64,000 nucleotides of DNA from Lamellibrachia satsuma (GCA_033239005.1 BSQZ01000068.1:1544501-1608500); one strand, 5' to 3'. Shown: positions 11,684-23,320, counted from the first letter of the stretch. Made by a program: numbers and translations. Notes: generated by a model from the sequence alone, not told the origin.

Positions 11684-12656
11684 CAGACATTAGCCCCTTG
11701 CCTTATTCAAAATCTGGACATTTGCCCCCTGTCCGTAGCTTCTGGATTATTTGTAAGTTTTTTTAAGAAATGTTTTTTTAACTTATTTTTTATTTCTGAA
11801 CATGAATTCAAGATATATATTACCCTAATTGCAATTAATGTTCTTTGTGCCAGATCAGCCAAGTAAATTACTTTATGTAGTTGGAGATGATCCTGTAATC
11901 AAAGGATTATCTTTATTGCAATTGTGGAAGAAGCCAGTGACATTAGGACCTGGACATGTTAGGACAATTGAGGATATTTGAAAGAAGCCATCTCAACAAG
12001 GTTTCTTTTGAATTGCATTTACCATGGAGAGTTGGAGTTACTCCATTTTCCTATAAAACTGGATGCATAAGCCAGAGTTGTCAGAATTCACTTATAACTT
12101 CACCATGGAAATTACTACTAGCATCTGAGGAGGTCAGAAGCTATGTTCTGAATGTCATTCCTACACCAAGAAGGGGGACCAACAAGATTACTCTTCAATG
12201 GGAGTGAAGCCAGCGTCGATCCTGATCATGCAAGGGTGCTGTGGTCACTGATCTGATCTCCAGATCCAGAATGTGATCAACAAGACTGCCTGCAACCATG
12301 ATGGTGACACGGCACAGATAGAAGCTGCCAAGGTCGGTGAGAACCTGAAAACTAAGGCAGCCAATACCAGGGGCACTCCAAACCAGCTGATCTCTGACTC
12401 GTTACTGTCCACCACTGTTTATGGAAGCATCACCCCAAGAACCCATCTTCCACCACTGACTATCAATGATACCTGGAAGACAACTGGTGACAAGATCATC
12501 TCATACACACTCCAGGGGATAGGCCATTGCATTAGGCTAAAGTGACTTCGACTTGTCATTAAATGTTATGTTATTGTAGTAATAATGATAAAACTGCAAA
12601 CTGATTTTCGCTTGTCAACTATCATAGAAAAAAGGGGCAGATGTCCGGGGGGGGAA
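11684..12656. mobile_element. Nested element with C/G-run inverted ends
   Basis: The left end CCCCCCAGACATTAGCCCCT and the right end AGGGGCAGATGTCCGGGGGG are inverted copies of each other with a few differences, about 970 bp apart inside the hAT element. A related motif (GGACATTTGCCCCCTG) lies just inside the left end, so the arm may be made of repeated boxes. A target duplication is not clear. The interior has the possible FLYWCH-like remnant at 12273-12430. Confidence 0.5.
12273..12430 (+). pseudogene. Possible FLYWCH-type zinc finger remnant
   Basis: The translated segment reads NKTACNHDGDTAQIEAAK followed by LKTKAANTRGTPNQLI. This resembles the end of a FLYWCH finger (C-x-H-x-H region) and the helical segment that follows it in many transposon-associated FLYWCH proteins. 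The finger itself is not visible upstream and there is no catalytic domain. It may be captured sequence inside the nested element. This is a tentative call from pattern only. Confidence 0.3.
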
Positions 12657-13384
12657 CAAATATAGTAGGAGTCAGATTTATATCGCTATCAGTTGTGGTA
12701 TCATTGATATTTCATCAAATTTACTGGAAAGTTTGAGTCTTCAACATCCTAATCTCCAACATGTATTCTCCATGGGGACATTTTTAATTACTACAAAGGG
12801 CAAACCCTACAGCCACATGTAACAGCATTGTACAGATGACCAATGACATGTTTAGTATGGGAAACTTGTGGGCTGAACATTAGGCTTGGATAAACAAGGG
12901 GCTGCATTCAAGCGGGGCAGGCTTCCTCTCTCACGCAAAGGGAATGTGCAGCCAGGTGCCCTTAATTGGCAATCTCTGTAAATAAACCTTGTACACTGAG
13001 AAAGAAAATGAGACCTGGATGGTCTGATTTTGGTTTTACTGTCTGTTACAGTAACTTAGTATTTCTTTTTGATGCAAAGGCTTGATTATATTGTTCTTGG
13101 TCACAATGTTTCAATACCAGAGTAGACAGTGTCTATGCTGTAATGTTGACAACTTCCTGGCTGTTACCAGATTCAGGGTGACATGCTAATAGCAGACAAA
13201 TATGATTTTAAAAGTAATATAAGTAAATATAAGGGTAATTATTAACAGTATCAAGTCAATAATTCCAACAAAATCAATTCCAATTCCCAAAAAATAAATT
13301 TTGAAAAAAAAATTCCAATTAAAAAATAATTTTTAAAGTAAATTCCAATTCCGGAATGGAATTGACCACATGCCTGAAGTATAT

Positions 13385-14663
13385 TTATGACAATATCTTG
13401 TCTCTGTGTATTACAGCAACAGTCATGAACAGTATAATTGAATTGAAACAAGCTTATGTCTGTGGGGCTTTTGTCCATGCACCATACTATCTAGCAGATG
13501 CTTTCAGTATAATACCTAATAATTATATATTTACATATACGTGTGGGCAGGTATGTGTGTGTGTGTGTGTGCAGCATTTATAAGATAAAGATGACATAAA
13601 CATAGATCTGCATTTGGTCCAATAACAATATTCATGCATTCTGTTATCTAAATCGAGTGTCAGATATAAAATAAGGAACTGCATAGAAAGTGAACCTATG
13701 GGTCCATATTTTGTTATAGAATTTTGACCTCCCTGGCCCATTGAAAACAGTGCAATGTTGATTAGATAATATAATGCACTTTGGAGCTAGGATGCTACAA
13801 TTTTGGTTACATGCGTTTGGTTATGTTACCAGTGGCATTCGTCAAACTGACCAAACAGATTCATTAAAAACATTAAGAGATCAGTGAAAGACCCATTGGT
13901 TGAATTAACATGGCTCCATAGGGAAAATGCTTTTCCCTGTGGTTGATTACTTTATACATTCCATATGACACTGGCACTCTTATATTCTAAAAATAATATA
14001 TACAAGAGAAAGTTTCTCACATTGTGATTCATTTTTATTATGCAAAAGATGAATTTTGTAAAATTTTCAAATCACTGTATGTGTAATCTTTTCAGATGAA
14101 GGATTCACCATTGGTTTGTATAAGTACAGGTACTAGTTTTATAGCATCCAGCACTACGGGTGATGCCGTCAATCTTTACATTACGGAGGTCACCTTTAGT
14201 GCCATCACTGCTACTACTGCTGTGGCACCATATACAACTGATGCTGAAATGCAAATCGATCCGGTAATGATATTTCAAGTGCGACACTTCGCGAATGTAG
14301 TCACGGATGACATTATTGCACCAATGAACGTTGATCATGACTACTCCTATGTGAAGCTTCCATCAGATTCAGTGAGAATAAAGACATTGGTGCAGATGAT
14401 GCACACTATGTGATAACAGCGACATAACTGAGGGTGACTCAAGCAGCTCCGACACCTATGAGAAAGAGAAGAAGTTTGTCATTCGTGAGAAAAACTTATG
14501 TCACTTTTCTGCACCTGCCACACACCAAACAGCCATAAACTGTGACACAGGTTATACTCATGTCTGATCTATCAGCCAAAGTCTTTCGGATACTGGGGTG
14601 TCTGTCAGAGGAAAGTGTGCTGATTTCTACCCCTGGATGAGTGAAAGGTGAATTGAATATGTT
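13385..14663. other. No recognised gene; short open frame at 14096-14413
   Basis: AT-rich. A + strand frame of 105 codons at 14096-14413 has an antisense open frame over the same bases and no recognisable motif. A short GT microsatellite lies at 13555-13571. I see nothing else supportable. Confidence 0.3.
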
Positions 14664-14960
14664 AGGTGTACATGTACTATCAGTCAGAATAAGTAGTGTA
14701 TTGGTGTATATTTAGTGCCAGTAGTGTATTGGAACAGATGGCTGGTGTGCAAGTACTATCAGTCAGAACAAGTAGTGAAATGGTGCAGATTCCAGAATGA
14801 GATCATTGGTGTACATTTACTGTTGGTAGGAACAAGTAGTGTATTGGTATGCATGATTGGTGTACGTCTACTGTCAGTCAGAACAAGTAATATTGTTACA
14901 CGATTGGTGTACATTTACTGTCCAATCAAAACAAGTAGTCTATTGCCATTGGTACAGATG
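14664..14960. repeat. Degenerate minisatellite
   Basis: Five or six imperfect tandem units of about 45-75 bp. Each contains a GGTGTACATTTACTGTCAG-like core followed by GAACAAGTAGTGTATTG. Later copies are more diverged. Confidence 0.75.
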
Positions 14961-16299
14961 ATGATGGTGAAACAGTTAAAATGCCTTGGCTTTATAAAGA
15001 TTAATTATTTCCTAAGCTAAACTACCAGTATATTTGATATGTTGTGGCATAATAATGATGTGTGTAACTGTGATATCCATGTTCCAGGTTGTATTTCCCG
15101 GTGGTAGAAGTCACTGTTTTTAGTCAATGTTTAGTCTTGGTTTCAGTCGTTCTAGTTAGCCTTATTTCTTTGGTAATTGTTTTTCTATGTGAATAAACTG
15201 TTGATATATTTTATGTTGGTCTCAATATAAATGAAATTGTGTGTGTGTGTAGTGACATGCAAGATGCTGCAGGTAACATTTTTGTTGACAGAAGTGGGAT
15301 ATGGATAAGAAGGCATTCACATCATTCAGTTATTAATATTTTAGTGGGAATTTTTGTAGTTTTCCAGGTTGTTTTTCGACCTGCTGCATACTGTGGATGC
15401 CTCACAATTTGTCTATATCAGACTATCAGTACACTCACCTGTGTCAGGTCAATCTCCATAGCTAAACTTTCCATCAATTCAATTCGGTTCAGAATAGACA
15501 TCACAGATCCTTCCCACATCGCAGGATGGGATTACTTGTCTTGCCTTTCCTGCGCCTGAAATATAATTTGTCAGGGTTAGTTGATAGCACTAATTCCATA
15601 ATAGTTGCAAAGCTGTGAACATTACATACTGTCAGTAGTTAATTATTGTTATTTAAATGATTACATTACACCAAACAACAAGGTGTTGTGGTGTGCTACA
15701 GAGAGGGGTGGTTACAAGTACGAATATTAATGTAATCATGATTACAGTAATTATTGCAATGACAATTACTAATGTAGTCATGATTACAATTATTATTACA
15801 ATAACGATTACGGTAACATTTAAGAATATATATATATATTCACATAATGAATTAAATAAACCCTCATGTTGTTATTGTCATCAATGTTATTCAACACAAA
15901 ATCAAACACAATATTAAAATACAGTCACGGTACACTTCATTAAATTAGATACAAAATAAAGAGAAAAGCCTGCTTGCATTGCCATTGTAGTTCGGACCTC
16001 GCCCTCGGGCTAGGTAAAAGAAATATGCAGAAAAAATATGATTATTAAAATGGCAATGATTCAATAACAATTGAATTACTGACCTGCTAGCTATAGGGCG
16101 AATCAATGAGTCGGCACGCAAATCATGCAGTGACAGCAGACCAACATCTAGCACCGCTCTGTTTGTGCATATCACTACAAAATCATCGTCTTCGCCTTCG
16201 TACGGTGATGCATAGAGGACACACGGTGCTGCATAGAGGCCATAGTCATAGTAGCTATGCTGGACCATTTTGAGATAATTAATTTATTGCAAAGTATTA
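14961..16299. other. No recognised gene
   Basis: AT-rich DNA. At 15720-15825 there is a run of degenerate AATTATTACAATGA-like repeats that are partly self-complementary (TAATCATGATTA). The frame at 15945-16268 (-) shows no domain. A satellite unit begins at about 16300. Confidence 0.3.
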
Positions 16300-17915
16300 T
16301 ACATCATTGGAAAGGTATATTATTAAGATACATCATGATATCAGTTGTATGCCAGTATGTTAATTAGTTTTCATGTTAGAGCACTTTAAAGACACCCCCC
16401 GTCAACGTTTTCAAAACCTGGCCTAAAAAATCTACTAATATTAATATTAATGTAATTTTTTTGATATATTGTAGAAGTACTCGATGTTCTCAACCTGTGT
16501 GGGGGTCATTCATACCAGTGTATCCATTATTTTTGTTGCAAGAGAGGTGTAAACAGGGCTATTTTCACTTATTTTGCACATTTTTACAGGGGCAGTTGGT
16601 AAAACGTAAAAAAAAACACAGTATATACCCTGCAGACATTTTTTAAAACTCAGTGTCTACTTCTAAGCATGTTTGACATGTATAGGTCATTAGCATTGTT
16701 ATGAATATATAAAATATTTTGTACAAGATTTTTTAACTGCAAACTATTATGTACACTTTTACAGCAACCTTTTCACAGCTGAAGACATGCTGATGTAAGA
16801 TGAATATTTTATATGTGTATCATGTAGGATGATGATCATTGGAAAGATATATTATTATGATACCTCATGGAATCAGTTGTGTGGCTGTATGTTAATTAGT
16901 TTTCATGTTAGAGCACTTTAAAGACACCCCCGTCAACATTTCCAAAACACGTTTTTCTATTTTTATTTAAAAAGTGTACCTGGCTTAAACAAATTACTAA
17001 TGTTAATGTATTTTTTTACATATTGTGGAAGTACTCAATGTTCTCAACCTGTGTGTGGATCATTCATACCAGTGCATCCATTATTTTTGTTGCAAGAGAG
17101 CTGTAAACAGTGCCATTTTTCACTTATTTTGCACAATTTTACAGGGGCAGTTGGTAAAAACTAAAAAAAAAATACATTATATACCCTACAGATACATTTT
17201 TAAAACTCAGTGTCTACCTCTCGGCTTGTTTGACATGTATAGGTCATTAGCATTATTATATATGTGAACAATATTTTTTACAAGATTTTTTTAAACTGCA
17301 AACTTTTATGTATCTTTACAGAAGAATGTTCACAGCTGAAGACATGCTGATGCAAGATGAATATTTGACATGTGTATCATGTAGGATGATGATCATTGGA
17401 AAGATATATTATTAAGATACATCATGCAATCAGTTGGGTGGCTGTAGGTTAATTAGTTTTTATGTTAGAGCACTTTAAAGACACCCCCGTCAACATTTCC
17501 AAAACACGTTTTTTCTATTTTGATTAAAAAAGTGTACCTGGCTTAAAAAAAATTACTAATATTAATGTTAATGTAATTTTTTTACATATTGTGGAAGTAC
17601 TAAATGTTCTCAACCTGTGTGGGAGTCATTCACACCAGTGCATCCATTATTTTGGTTGCAAGAAAACTGTAAACAGTGCTATTTTTCACGTATGTTGCTC
17701 ATTTATACAGGGGCAGTTGGTAAAAAGATAAAAAAACAATATATACCCTACAGAGACATTTTAAAACTTGGTGTCTATTTCTAAGCATGATTGACATGTA
17801 TAGGTCATTAGCATTATTATGTATATGAAAATATTGTTTACAAGGTTTTAACTGCGAGCTATTATGCAGATTTTGACAGAAGCCTTTTCACAGCTGTATC
17901 ATGTAGGACAAAAGT
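16300..17915. repeat. Three-copy tandem satellite, unit about 550 bp
   Basis: Units begin near 16305, 16838 and 17395, each with ATTGGAAAGATATATTATTA. They share AGAGCACTTTAAAGACACCC, CTCAACCTGTGTG, ACAGGGGCAGTTGGTAAAA and TTGACATGTATAGGTCATTAG. The third unit loses its end near CACAGCTGTATCATGTAGGA. Divergence is mostly point changes and small indels, so this is an old local amplification. Short ORFs in it are the same repeat translated and are not genes. Confidence 0.9.
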
Positions 17916-18589
17916 AAGCTTTTATTGTCATACTTATTGCATTATCTGGGTGTATTAGTAGTTAAAATAAGAAACAACTACTATAAATATGTATGTCATT
18001 ACAAGCATATCATATCAATATGTGTGGATCGTTGAGTAAATAACTATTCTGACACAATATTGCATACCAACTATCAGTTGTACATCATTTTTAGAGTTTC
18101 ATACACCTTCACCCATCATCTAGGCCATCATCATATCTTATCATTATATAGTCACTATACATAAGTCGTATCCACAGTTATGATAGTACTTATAATGAAA
18201 AACAATCAGAAAGCACAGTGTAAATCATATTAACATTCCAAGAGTAAGACTGTCAGCTTTGAGCTTAATGTGAGTAATGGATGCCTTTCTTCGTCTTGTC
18301 TGCTGGGACATCGTTTGACATGTCTGTCACGCCGTCACTTTGCTAGTTTGTTTACATGTTTTATCTCCCGCCAAAATGAGCAAAACACCCTCCAGAACTT
18401 CAAACATACACTGCTACACGATAATATAGTTAGATAGATCAATTATTACTTACACACGTACTTGAAGAATGGATATTTATGAACTTTCAACAACTACGAC
18501 GAAAAAGACGAACTTGAAACAACAGCGGGCTAGGACATCGCGTAATTTATTATTCTGACATGTGTGTGGCGCCACCTAACGTTCAAATA
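17916..18589. other. No recognised gene
   Basis: AT-rich sequence after the satellite, becoming more mixed at 18290-18400. Nothing supportable as coding. Confidence 0.3.
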
Positions 18590-18990
18590 GCTAGATAATT
18601 CTTGGCGTCAGTGGATAGTGATAGGGGGTTGTTTTAGTTGTACAGTACATTACTAGCCAGACCTAGCCAAAATAAAAAAAAATATTTTTGTGTTAATAAA
18701 TTACCAATAAAAGACATACAATTGTTTTTTTCGTGAATCAAGGTGAATCCCGGATTTGCGAGAATCGTGAAATTTTCACCTTAAAAAACAAAATACTTTC
18801 ACCTAAAGAAATAAAACAGGGTGTACATCAGAGTAAAGAACGATTATTCAGCTTTACAGGCATATGCGCACTTTTATCATGGGTGGTCTGTCAGTTGCTA
18901 TGGACCGTTATAGGCACCCCCTGTAAACGGGCCTCTCTGGGGACACGTTTTGGTCGACTTGCCGATCATAGCACAACTAGCGCCGCCTAA
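18590..18990 (+). repeat. Dispersed repeat, copy A
   Basis: Shares blocks with two other places on the opposite strand. AGGTGAATCCCGGATTTG and CTTTACAGGCATATGC match 50390-50450. The CTAGCCAAA...TTAATAAATTACC stretch matches 50455-50510. CTATGGACCGTTATAGGCAC and AAACGGGCCTCTC match 47300-47340. The order suggests a family of at least 400 bp of unknown type. The ORF here (18733-18990) is part of the repeat. Confidence 0.6.
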
Positions 18991-19653
18991 CGAGCTCCGG
19001 CATTGCTAGTCATAGCCTAGCCCTAGCCCAGGGCCAGGGCCTAGGCATGGTAGCTTCCTCGGCGCAGCATGATGACTCAACGTAAACGTGCGCAGACATC
19101 GGGACGCAATTTCCACAGGTTCACCACATCACATTACCTAGTCAGGAATCGTTGACAGTCAAAGCGCTGTTGTAATTTTTCCTGAATCCAACGTCAACAA
19201 AGGCGAAGCCGACCTGGAGCGTGACTCGCACACTCGGTGACACTTTACGACTGTCAACCGTTGTTTCCGTGTAGCCTGTCGAACTAGACTCTTCGTCTGT
19301 GGTTTCCATTTCTCCAAAGATAGACAACTATTACGGAAGTTCAGTAAACCACTAATCGCTAGTAGCAGATCTGGTAAAACTGTCACAAGCGATGCATCCA
19401 TCTTGTCAACAAGTAAAAAATAGTTCCGGTATTCCGTTATCGCATATTCTCGTTGGTTAGCGTCTCGTGTGTTCGAGAAGTGTAGCGTTTTCCACGATTT
19501 TTTGCGTGTTTTGTTGTAATTTCTTTAACTTTTTTTTTGGAACGAACAAAAACGCTATTTTGTTGACGTGTGTAAACACTTGTATATATAAAACAGAGAC
19601 CCATATCTTTTTTTGCTCCAGAATGCCTATTTACGAAATAAATCGCAAATGTC
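18991..19653. other. CpG-richer block with no assigned gene
   Basis: Two overlapping minus-strand frames (19142-19327 and 19159-19401) have balanced codon use but no recognised domain. The one starting at 19401 has a hydrophobic N-terminus (MDASLVTVLPDLLLAISGLL), which could be a signal-like segment or chance. It may be a 5' exon of an unrecognised gene or transposon. Confidence 0.25.
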
Positions 19654-20072
19654 AAATTTTAGGCATTTTAACTGTACTGTTTGCATAAAATGACAGGTGA
19701 TTATGCATGTGTGGTTACATAAATACATACATATATACATAATAATTGTACTGCCACAAGATGCCATATATATATTATATTGTGAAAATATTATATTCAT
19801 TGTAGGTCTGATTTGTTGTAACAGTTGCAAATGATGTTGATATGAAAGTAAGATATAGCTAGGTCAAACACTCAACAGCATATTCTGTGCCAGAGATATA
19901 ATGGCTGCTACTAAACAGGGTCAGAGTCATTAAGAGTGTTCATTGTGATCAGTATAATGTGTTTGTTATAATTTGTATTATCATCTTGTCACTAGGTATG
20001 TGTATAATTTATAATTCTTCGTTATCATTTTCATTACCAATCACATATCAAACCATGTTGCAGCATGGAAAA
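19654..20072. repeat. 419-bp repeat, uninterrupted copy
   Basis: Its left part (19654-19743) is nearly identical to 23818-23907, and its right part (19861-20072) to 26853-27060. Between those two halves lies the CR1 element 23908-26852, so this copy represents the empty site. Bases 19744-19860 have no counterpart in the split copy. No inverted ends or coding potential were recognised. Confidence 0.85.
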
Positions 20073-20290
20073 TCGAAAATTTATATTGATTAGATATACG
20101 CGACTCAAACCACTCGTTTCGACAACAAGATGGCGATACGCAGTGATGCATTTTGTCGATTTTTGTCTCGAACAAAATCAGTTTTTCAGTTTATCTCATA
20201 AATTAGCAGGTATCTGTCACCATTAATGCATAGTTAGATAATATATATTTAAATATACGGCATAACACAAAATTGCTGCAGTTCCCCTTT

Positions 20291-20457
20291 AATGCTAGTA
20301 GTGAGTTTAAAAATATAATTGACAGATATCTAATGTAATAAGGGCGGGCTACACATGGATGAGAAAATTGTCGGACTCTCGATAAGCCAATGGCTTCCTT
20401 GTCCACTTGCCATCTGGAACTTGTTGTTTGAGATGGCAATCTTGTTAAATCTTGTTA
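20291..20457 (+). mobile_element. 5'-truncated CR1 3' end
   Basis: Begins within the last ORF2 codons (AATGCTAGTAGTGAGTTTAA) and runs through GGGCGGGCTACACATGGATG, CTCGATAAGCCAATGGCTTC and GAGATGGCAATCTTGTTA, ending in two copies of AATCTTGTTA. This is the structure expected of a short insertion by target-primed reverse transcription. The TTAAGGGC stretch carries a small insertion relative to the full copy. Confidence 0.9.
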
Positions 20458-21302
20458 AACACTGGAAGCTTCAGTGAGTCACTACTGTCCCATCAGTGCA
20501 CACAGATAAGTATCAGTCCAATGTGTTATCAGGTTCTATGGTGTTGTGTGTTGTGTATTGCCCTGCCTCACTGACACATCCATTGTCTCATTGCTAAACA
20601 TAATGCCTTCAAGTGGGTTGAAATGTAAAACCATCCCAGACTGGCAGTAATATACCAGCCTTCCTGTTGTTGTGCCTGTGGACAGATGTTCATATGACTA
20701 TAAACAGTATAAACATTATAAATTATGGGTATTCACCACATATTTAGGAAATAAATTATTTTATTGTACTATGGACATCCCATTACATCCATGCACATTG
20801 CTACCATCCAATGTCAATTTGATGGGCACATCACTAAACGGAAAGTAGGCCACTGTAACAGGTATGTTATAGATACAACTAAATATTCATCTATGTTGAT
20901 ATACATGTAAGGATAGTGTGTGGAAATAAAGCTACATGAAAAAAGTAATGAAAATAAAGTCAAAAATTTTAATAAGAAAGTCACAGAGAAATATAGTAAC
21001 AACATTGTGTTATTCAAATACCATATATTAAATACAAAGGTACATTCTTGCACATTTTCTCTGATACTTGAGCACAATAAAGTGTTATGATTAAAAACAA
21101 TTATTACATTTTGACACAATATTAAGTGATAATATTTATTGATTAAATAAACGTATCACTGGAGCATTCAACCCACTCTTGAGTCAGCTTTGAAAGTGAC
21201 TTCTCAAGGGTCACTAACAAAAAAGTAAAGGTGACCAAACACTTTGGTGATCTGTAATCATGTTTATTTATTGTTTGTTTTGTTTTAGTATTTCAACTTG
21301 TA
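20458..21302. other. No recognised gene
   Basis: AT-rich flank between a CR1 tail and the next LINE. Nothing recognisable beyond short AT-rich runs. The 5' part of the 21.3-kb LINE may lie here but is too decayed to see. Confidence 0.3.
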
Positions 21303-22550
21303 TTATAAATGCAAAGAACTAGATATATAAATGAACTGGCTTTTGCTGATGAAATGAATGATTTTTACAGACGTTTTGATACTCAGGACTTTTCCAGTAG
21401 ATGTGATTCTGTGCTCAGCGATGTGTTTGTCAATAATGCTGATAGGCTTGAAATTGATGTAGATGTTGTTAACAAAGTCTTCCAACATGTATGCAGTAGA
21501 AAAGCAACTGGTCCTGATGGCATTCCAGCTTTTTTATTGAAAACATTTGCTGAGGAGCTGGCACCGGCTTGGTGCCCCATATTCCAACTTTTGGTCGATA
21601 GCCTCAGGGTACCAATACTATGGAAAACCTCATATATTACTCCTGCTGTACCAAAGATAATTTGCCCAAAAGAAAACAATGATTATAGACCTGTTGCACT
21701 TACATCAATTGTCATGAAATGTTTGGAACGCTTAGTGGCTTGTAAACTGAGGTTAGACATTCAGGACTATCTTGAACCATTCCAATATGCCTACAGACAG
21801 GGCAGAGGAACAGATGATGCTGTCAACACTGTTGTCCATTTAATTTTGAAACACTTAGACAAGCCCAAGGCTTATGCTAGACTACTGTTTATAGACTTTA
21901 GCTCGGCGTTCAACCTTATCCAACCTCACACTCTGCTCACTAAGCTGAAACAGATGAATGTCAATCCATATATCCAGGTTTAAGCACTGGCCATATAAGC
22001 CTTCATGGCTTCCTAAGGCGTAATGCCTGGGGGATGACTTTACCTTACCTACCATATATCATCAAGTGGTATCATTCTTTTCTAACAGACAGAGTGCAGC
22101 TTGTTAAAGTAAATCAGACTCTTTCCCAAACTGACACCAAATACAAATACTGGTGCACCCCAAGGTTGTGTCAGTTTGCCGATTTTTTACATTCTGTATA
22201 TAAATGACTGTACCAGCAGCAGTACTAACAACTATATAATCAAATTTTCTGATGACTCGGCTATTCTTAGTCTGTTACATGCTGATTCTGACATCAGTAT
22301 ATACACTTCTGAAATTGAAAGCTTTGTACATTGGTGTGACAACAACCACCTGAAACTGTTAGTAAGACTCAAGAGATTGCCCAGATCCGTCAGTACAAAT
22401 ACCTAGGTGTCCATCTTGATAAACTTAGCTGGAATGTCCATGTTCACAATGTGTGCTCCAAAGTCCACCAGCGTGGAGTTGGCAACTGGATCATGCTTAT
22501 GAAACATAACAGTTAAAACTTATCTATTGCAGCTTCCTAGTGTATCGGGC
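21303..22550 (+). pseudogene. L2/Rex1-like LINE reverse transcriptase remnant
   Basis: The RT fingers and palm are clear: SRKATGPDGIPAFLLK, NDYRPVALTSIVMKCLERL, FQYAYRQGRGTDDAVNTV and ARLLFIDFSSAFNLIQP. After an 86-bp interruption, IKWYHSFLTDRVQLVKVN follows, then FYILYINDC and the catalytic motif as FSDDSAIL. The GAPQG motif is frame-shifted near 22150. A weak C-terminal stretch (YKYLGVHLDKLSWN, other frame, 22395-22435) follows. No endonuclease domain is visible upstream. The style (NVNP..., YIIKFSDD) is typical of L2/Rex1-type elements of fish and aquatic invertebrates. Confidence 0.85.
21975..22060. mobile_element. 77-bp insertion with 9-bp target duplication
   Basis: CCATATATC occurs at 21966-21974 and again at 22052-22060. 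Removing the 86 bases between restores the RT frame as NPYI-IKWYH. The inserted body (21975-22051) starts CAGGTTTAAG and ends GACTTTACCTTACCTA. It has no coding capacity. It could be a tiny SINE or MITE. Confidence 0.7.
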
Positions 22551-23066
22551 ATGAAATTTCCTCGCAGCAATAGAAGAAGCACAAAGATTTGCCACTGAAG
22601 ACAAACAGCAAAGGGCACACTGTGTACGCATAGCTTGTATACATTGTTTTTAGACACAACAATAATGACATTCCGTTACAGCACAAATAATGATTATGTT
22701 TCTACTTAGCCCCTTGGGTTAGTTAGTATTTTGAGTAAAACAATGTTTCAGGTGGCTGTTTACACAAATAAAGAAACATCATTCACATATGTTAATATTT
22801 CCAATGGGAGGTTTATTGCGTTGCAATACACTACCAGTAATACAGTGCAAAATAAAAACAGCATGTGTATATCATGTTATACATATGCATTCATATCCAG
22901 TATTTTCAATAACATTACATTTGTGTTAAATCATTTAGCTATTTACGTTGAAACAGTATATAGCACCAGGATGTAGAATGGGGAATGTCTTGCAAATGCC
23001 ATCCTGCCTAACAAGAGTTAATAATTCTCGTATAACACATCATGAAGTTTGTTTGTTAATTTACAG
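22551..23066. other. No recognised gene
   Basis: AT-rich spacer. Short + strand frames (for example 22731-22976) have no motif. It ends in a pyrimidine-rich TTTGTTTGTTAATTTACAG that reads as a splice acceptor for the next feature. Confidence 0.3.
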
Positions 23067-23320
23067 TTACCACAAGGTATTCAACAAGGGGGAAAAACTG
23101 GACAATTGTGCCAGAGCGGCAACCGAAACATTATGAGTACATTGTCAGCCTGCAGGAGACAATCATCTGTGCCTGCATCGAGCATGAATTGCCAAAAGCC
23201 AGGAAACGTGGCATCAAGCCTGACAATCCCAGAAACATTGCACCCAACATCGCAACAGTGCCTGCTCCACCAACATCTGAGCTACTTGCCAGGAATGATA
23301 CTCGATTTAGAAAGACTTAA
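23067..23320 (+). CDS. Unrecognised terminal exon candidate
   Basis: After a good acceptor (ATTTACAG at 23059-23066) one frame stays open to a stop at 23318-23320. It reads ...STRGKNWTIVPERQPKHY and KRGIKPDNPRNIAPNIATV, and ends ARNDTRFRKT. The basic, non-repetitive composition and the acceptor suggest a real coding exon rather than chance. I do not recognise the family. Similar short basic C-termini occur in transposon-encoded proteins, so it may belong to a mobile element. No upstream exon was found. Confidence 0.35.

Larger units (their letters stand above)
11251..13376. mobile_element. Non-autonomous hAT-type DNA transposon
   Basis: Terminal inverted repeats begin CAGGCATGGGGTCAATTC at 11251 and end GAATTGACCACATGCCTG at 13376. 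Both ends are followed inward by repeated AATTCCAATT-like subterminal motifs. The element is flanked by a perfect 8-bp direct repeat AAGTATAT (11243-11250 and 13377-13384), the target-site size of the hAT superfamily. No hAT transposase frame is visible inside its 2126 bp, so it would have been mobilised in trans. A second element (11684-12656) is nested inside. Confidence 0.85.

Noticed and set aside
16461..17267. Two similar short ORFs suggesting a duplicated gene
   Set aside because: Same satellite unit translated twice; no third-copy conservation of the frame.
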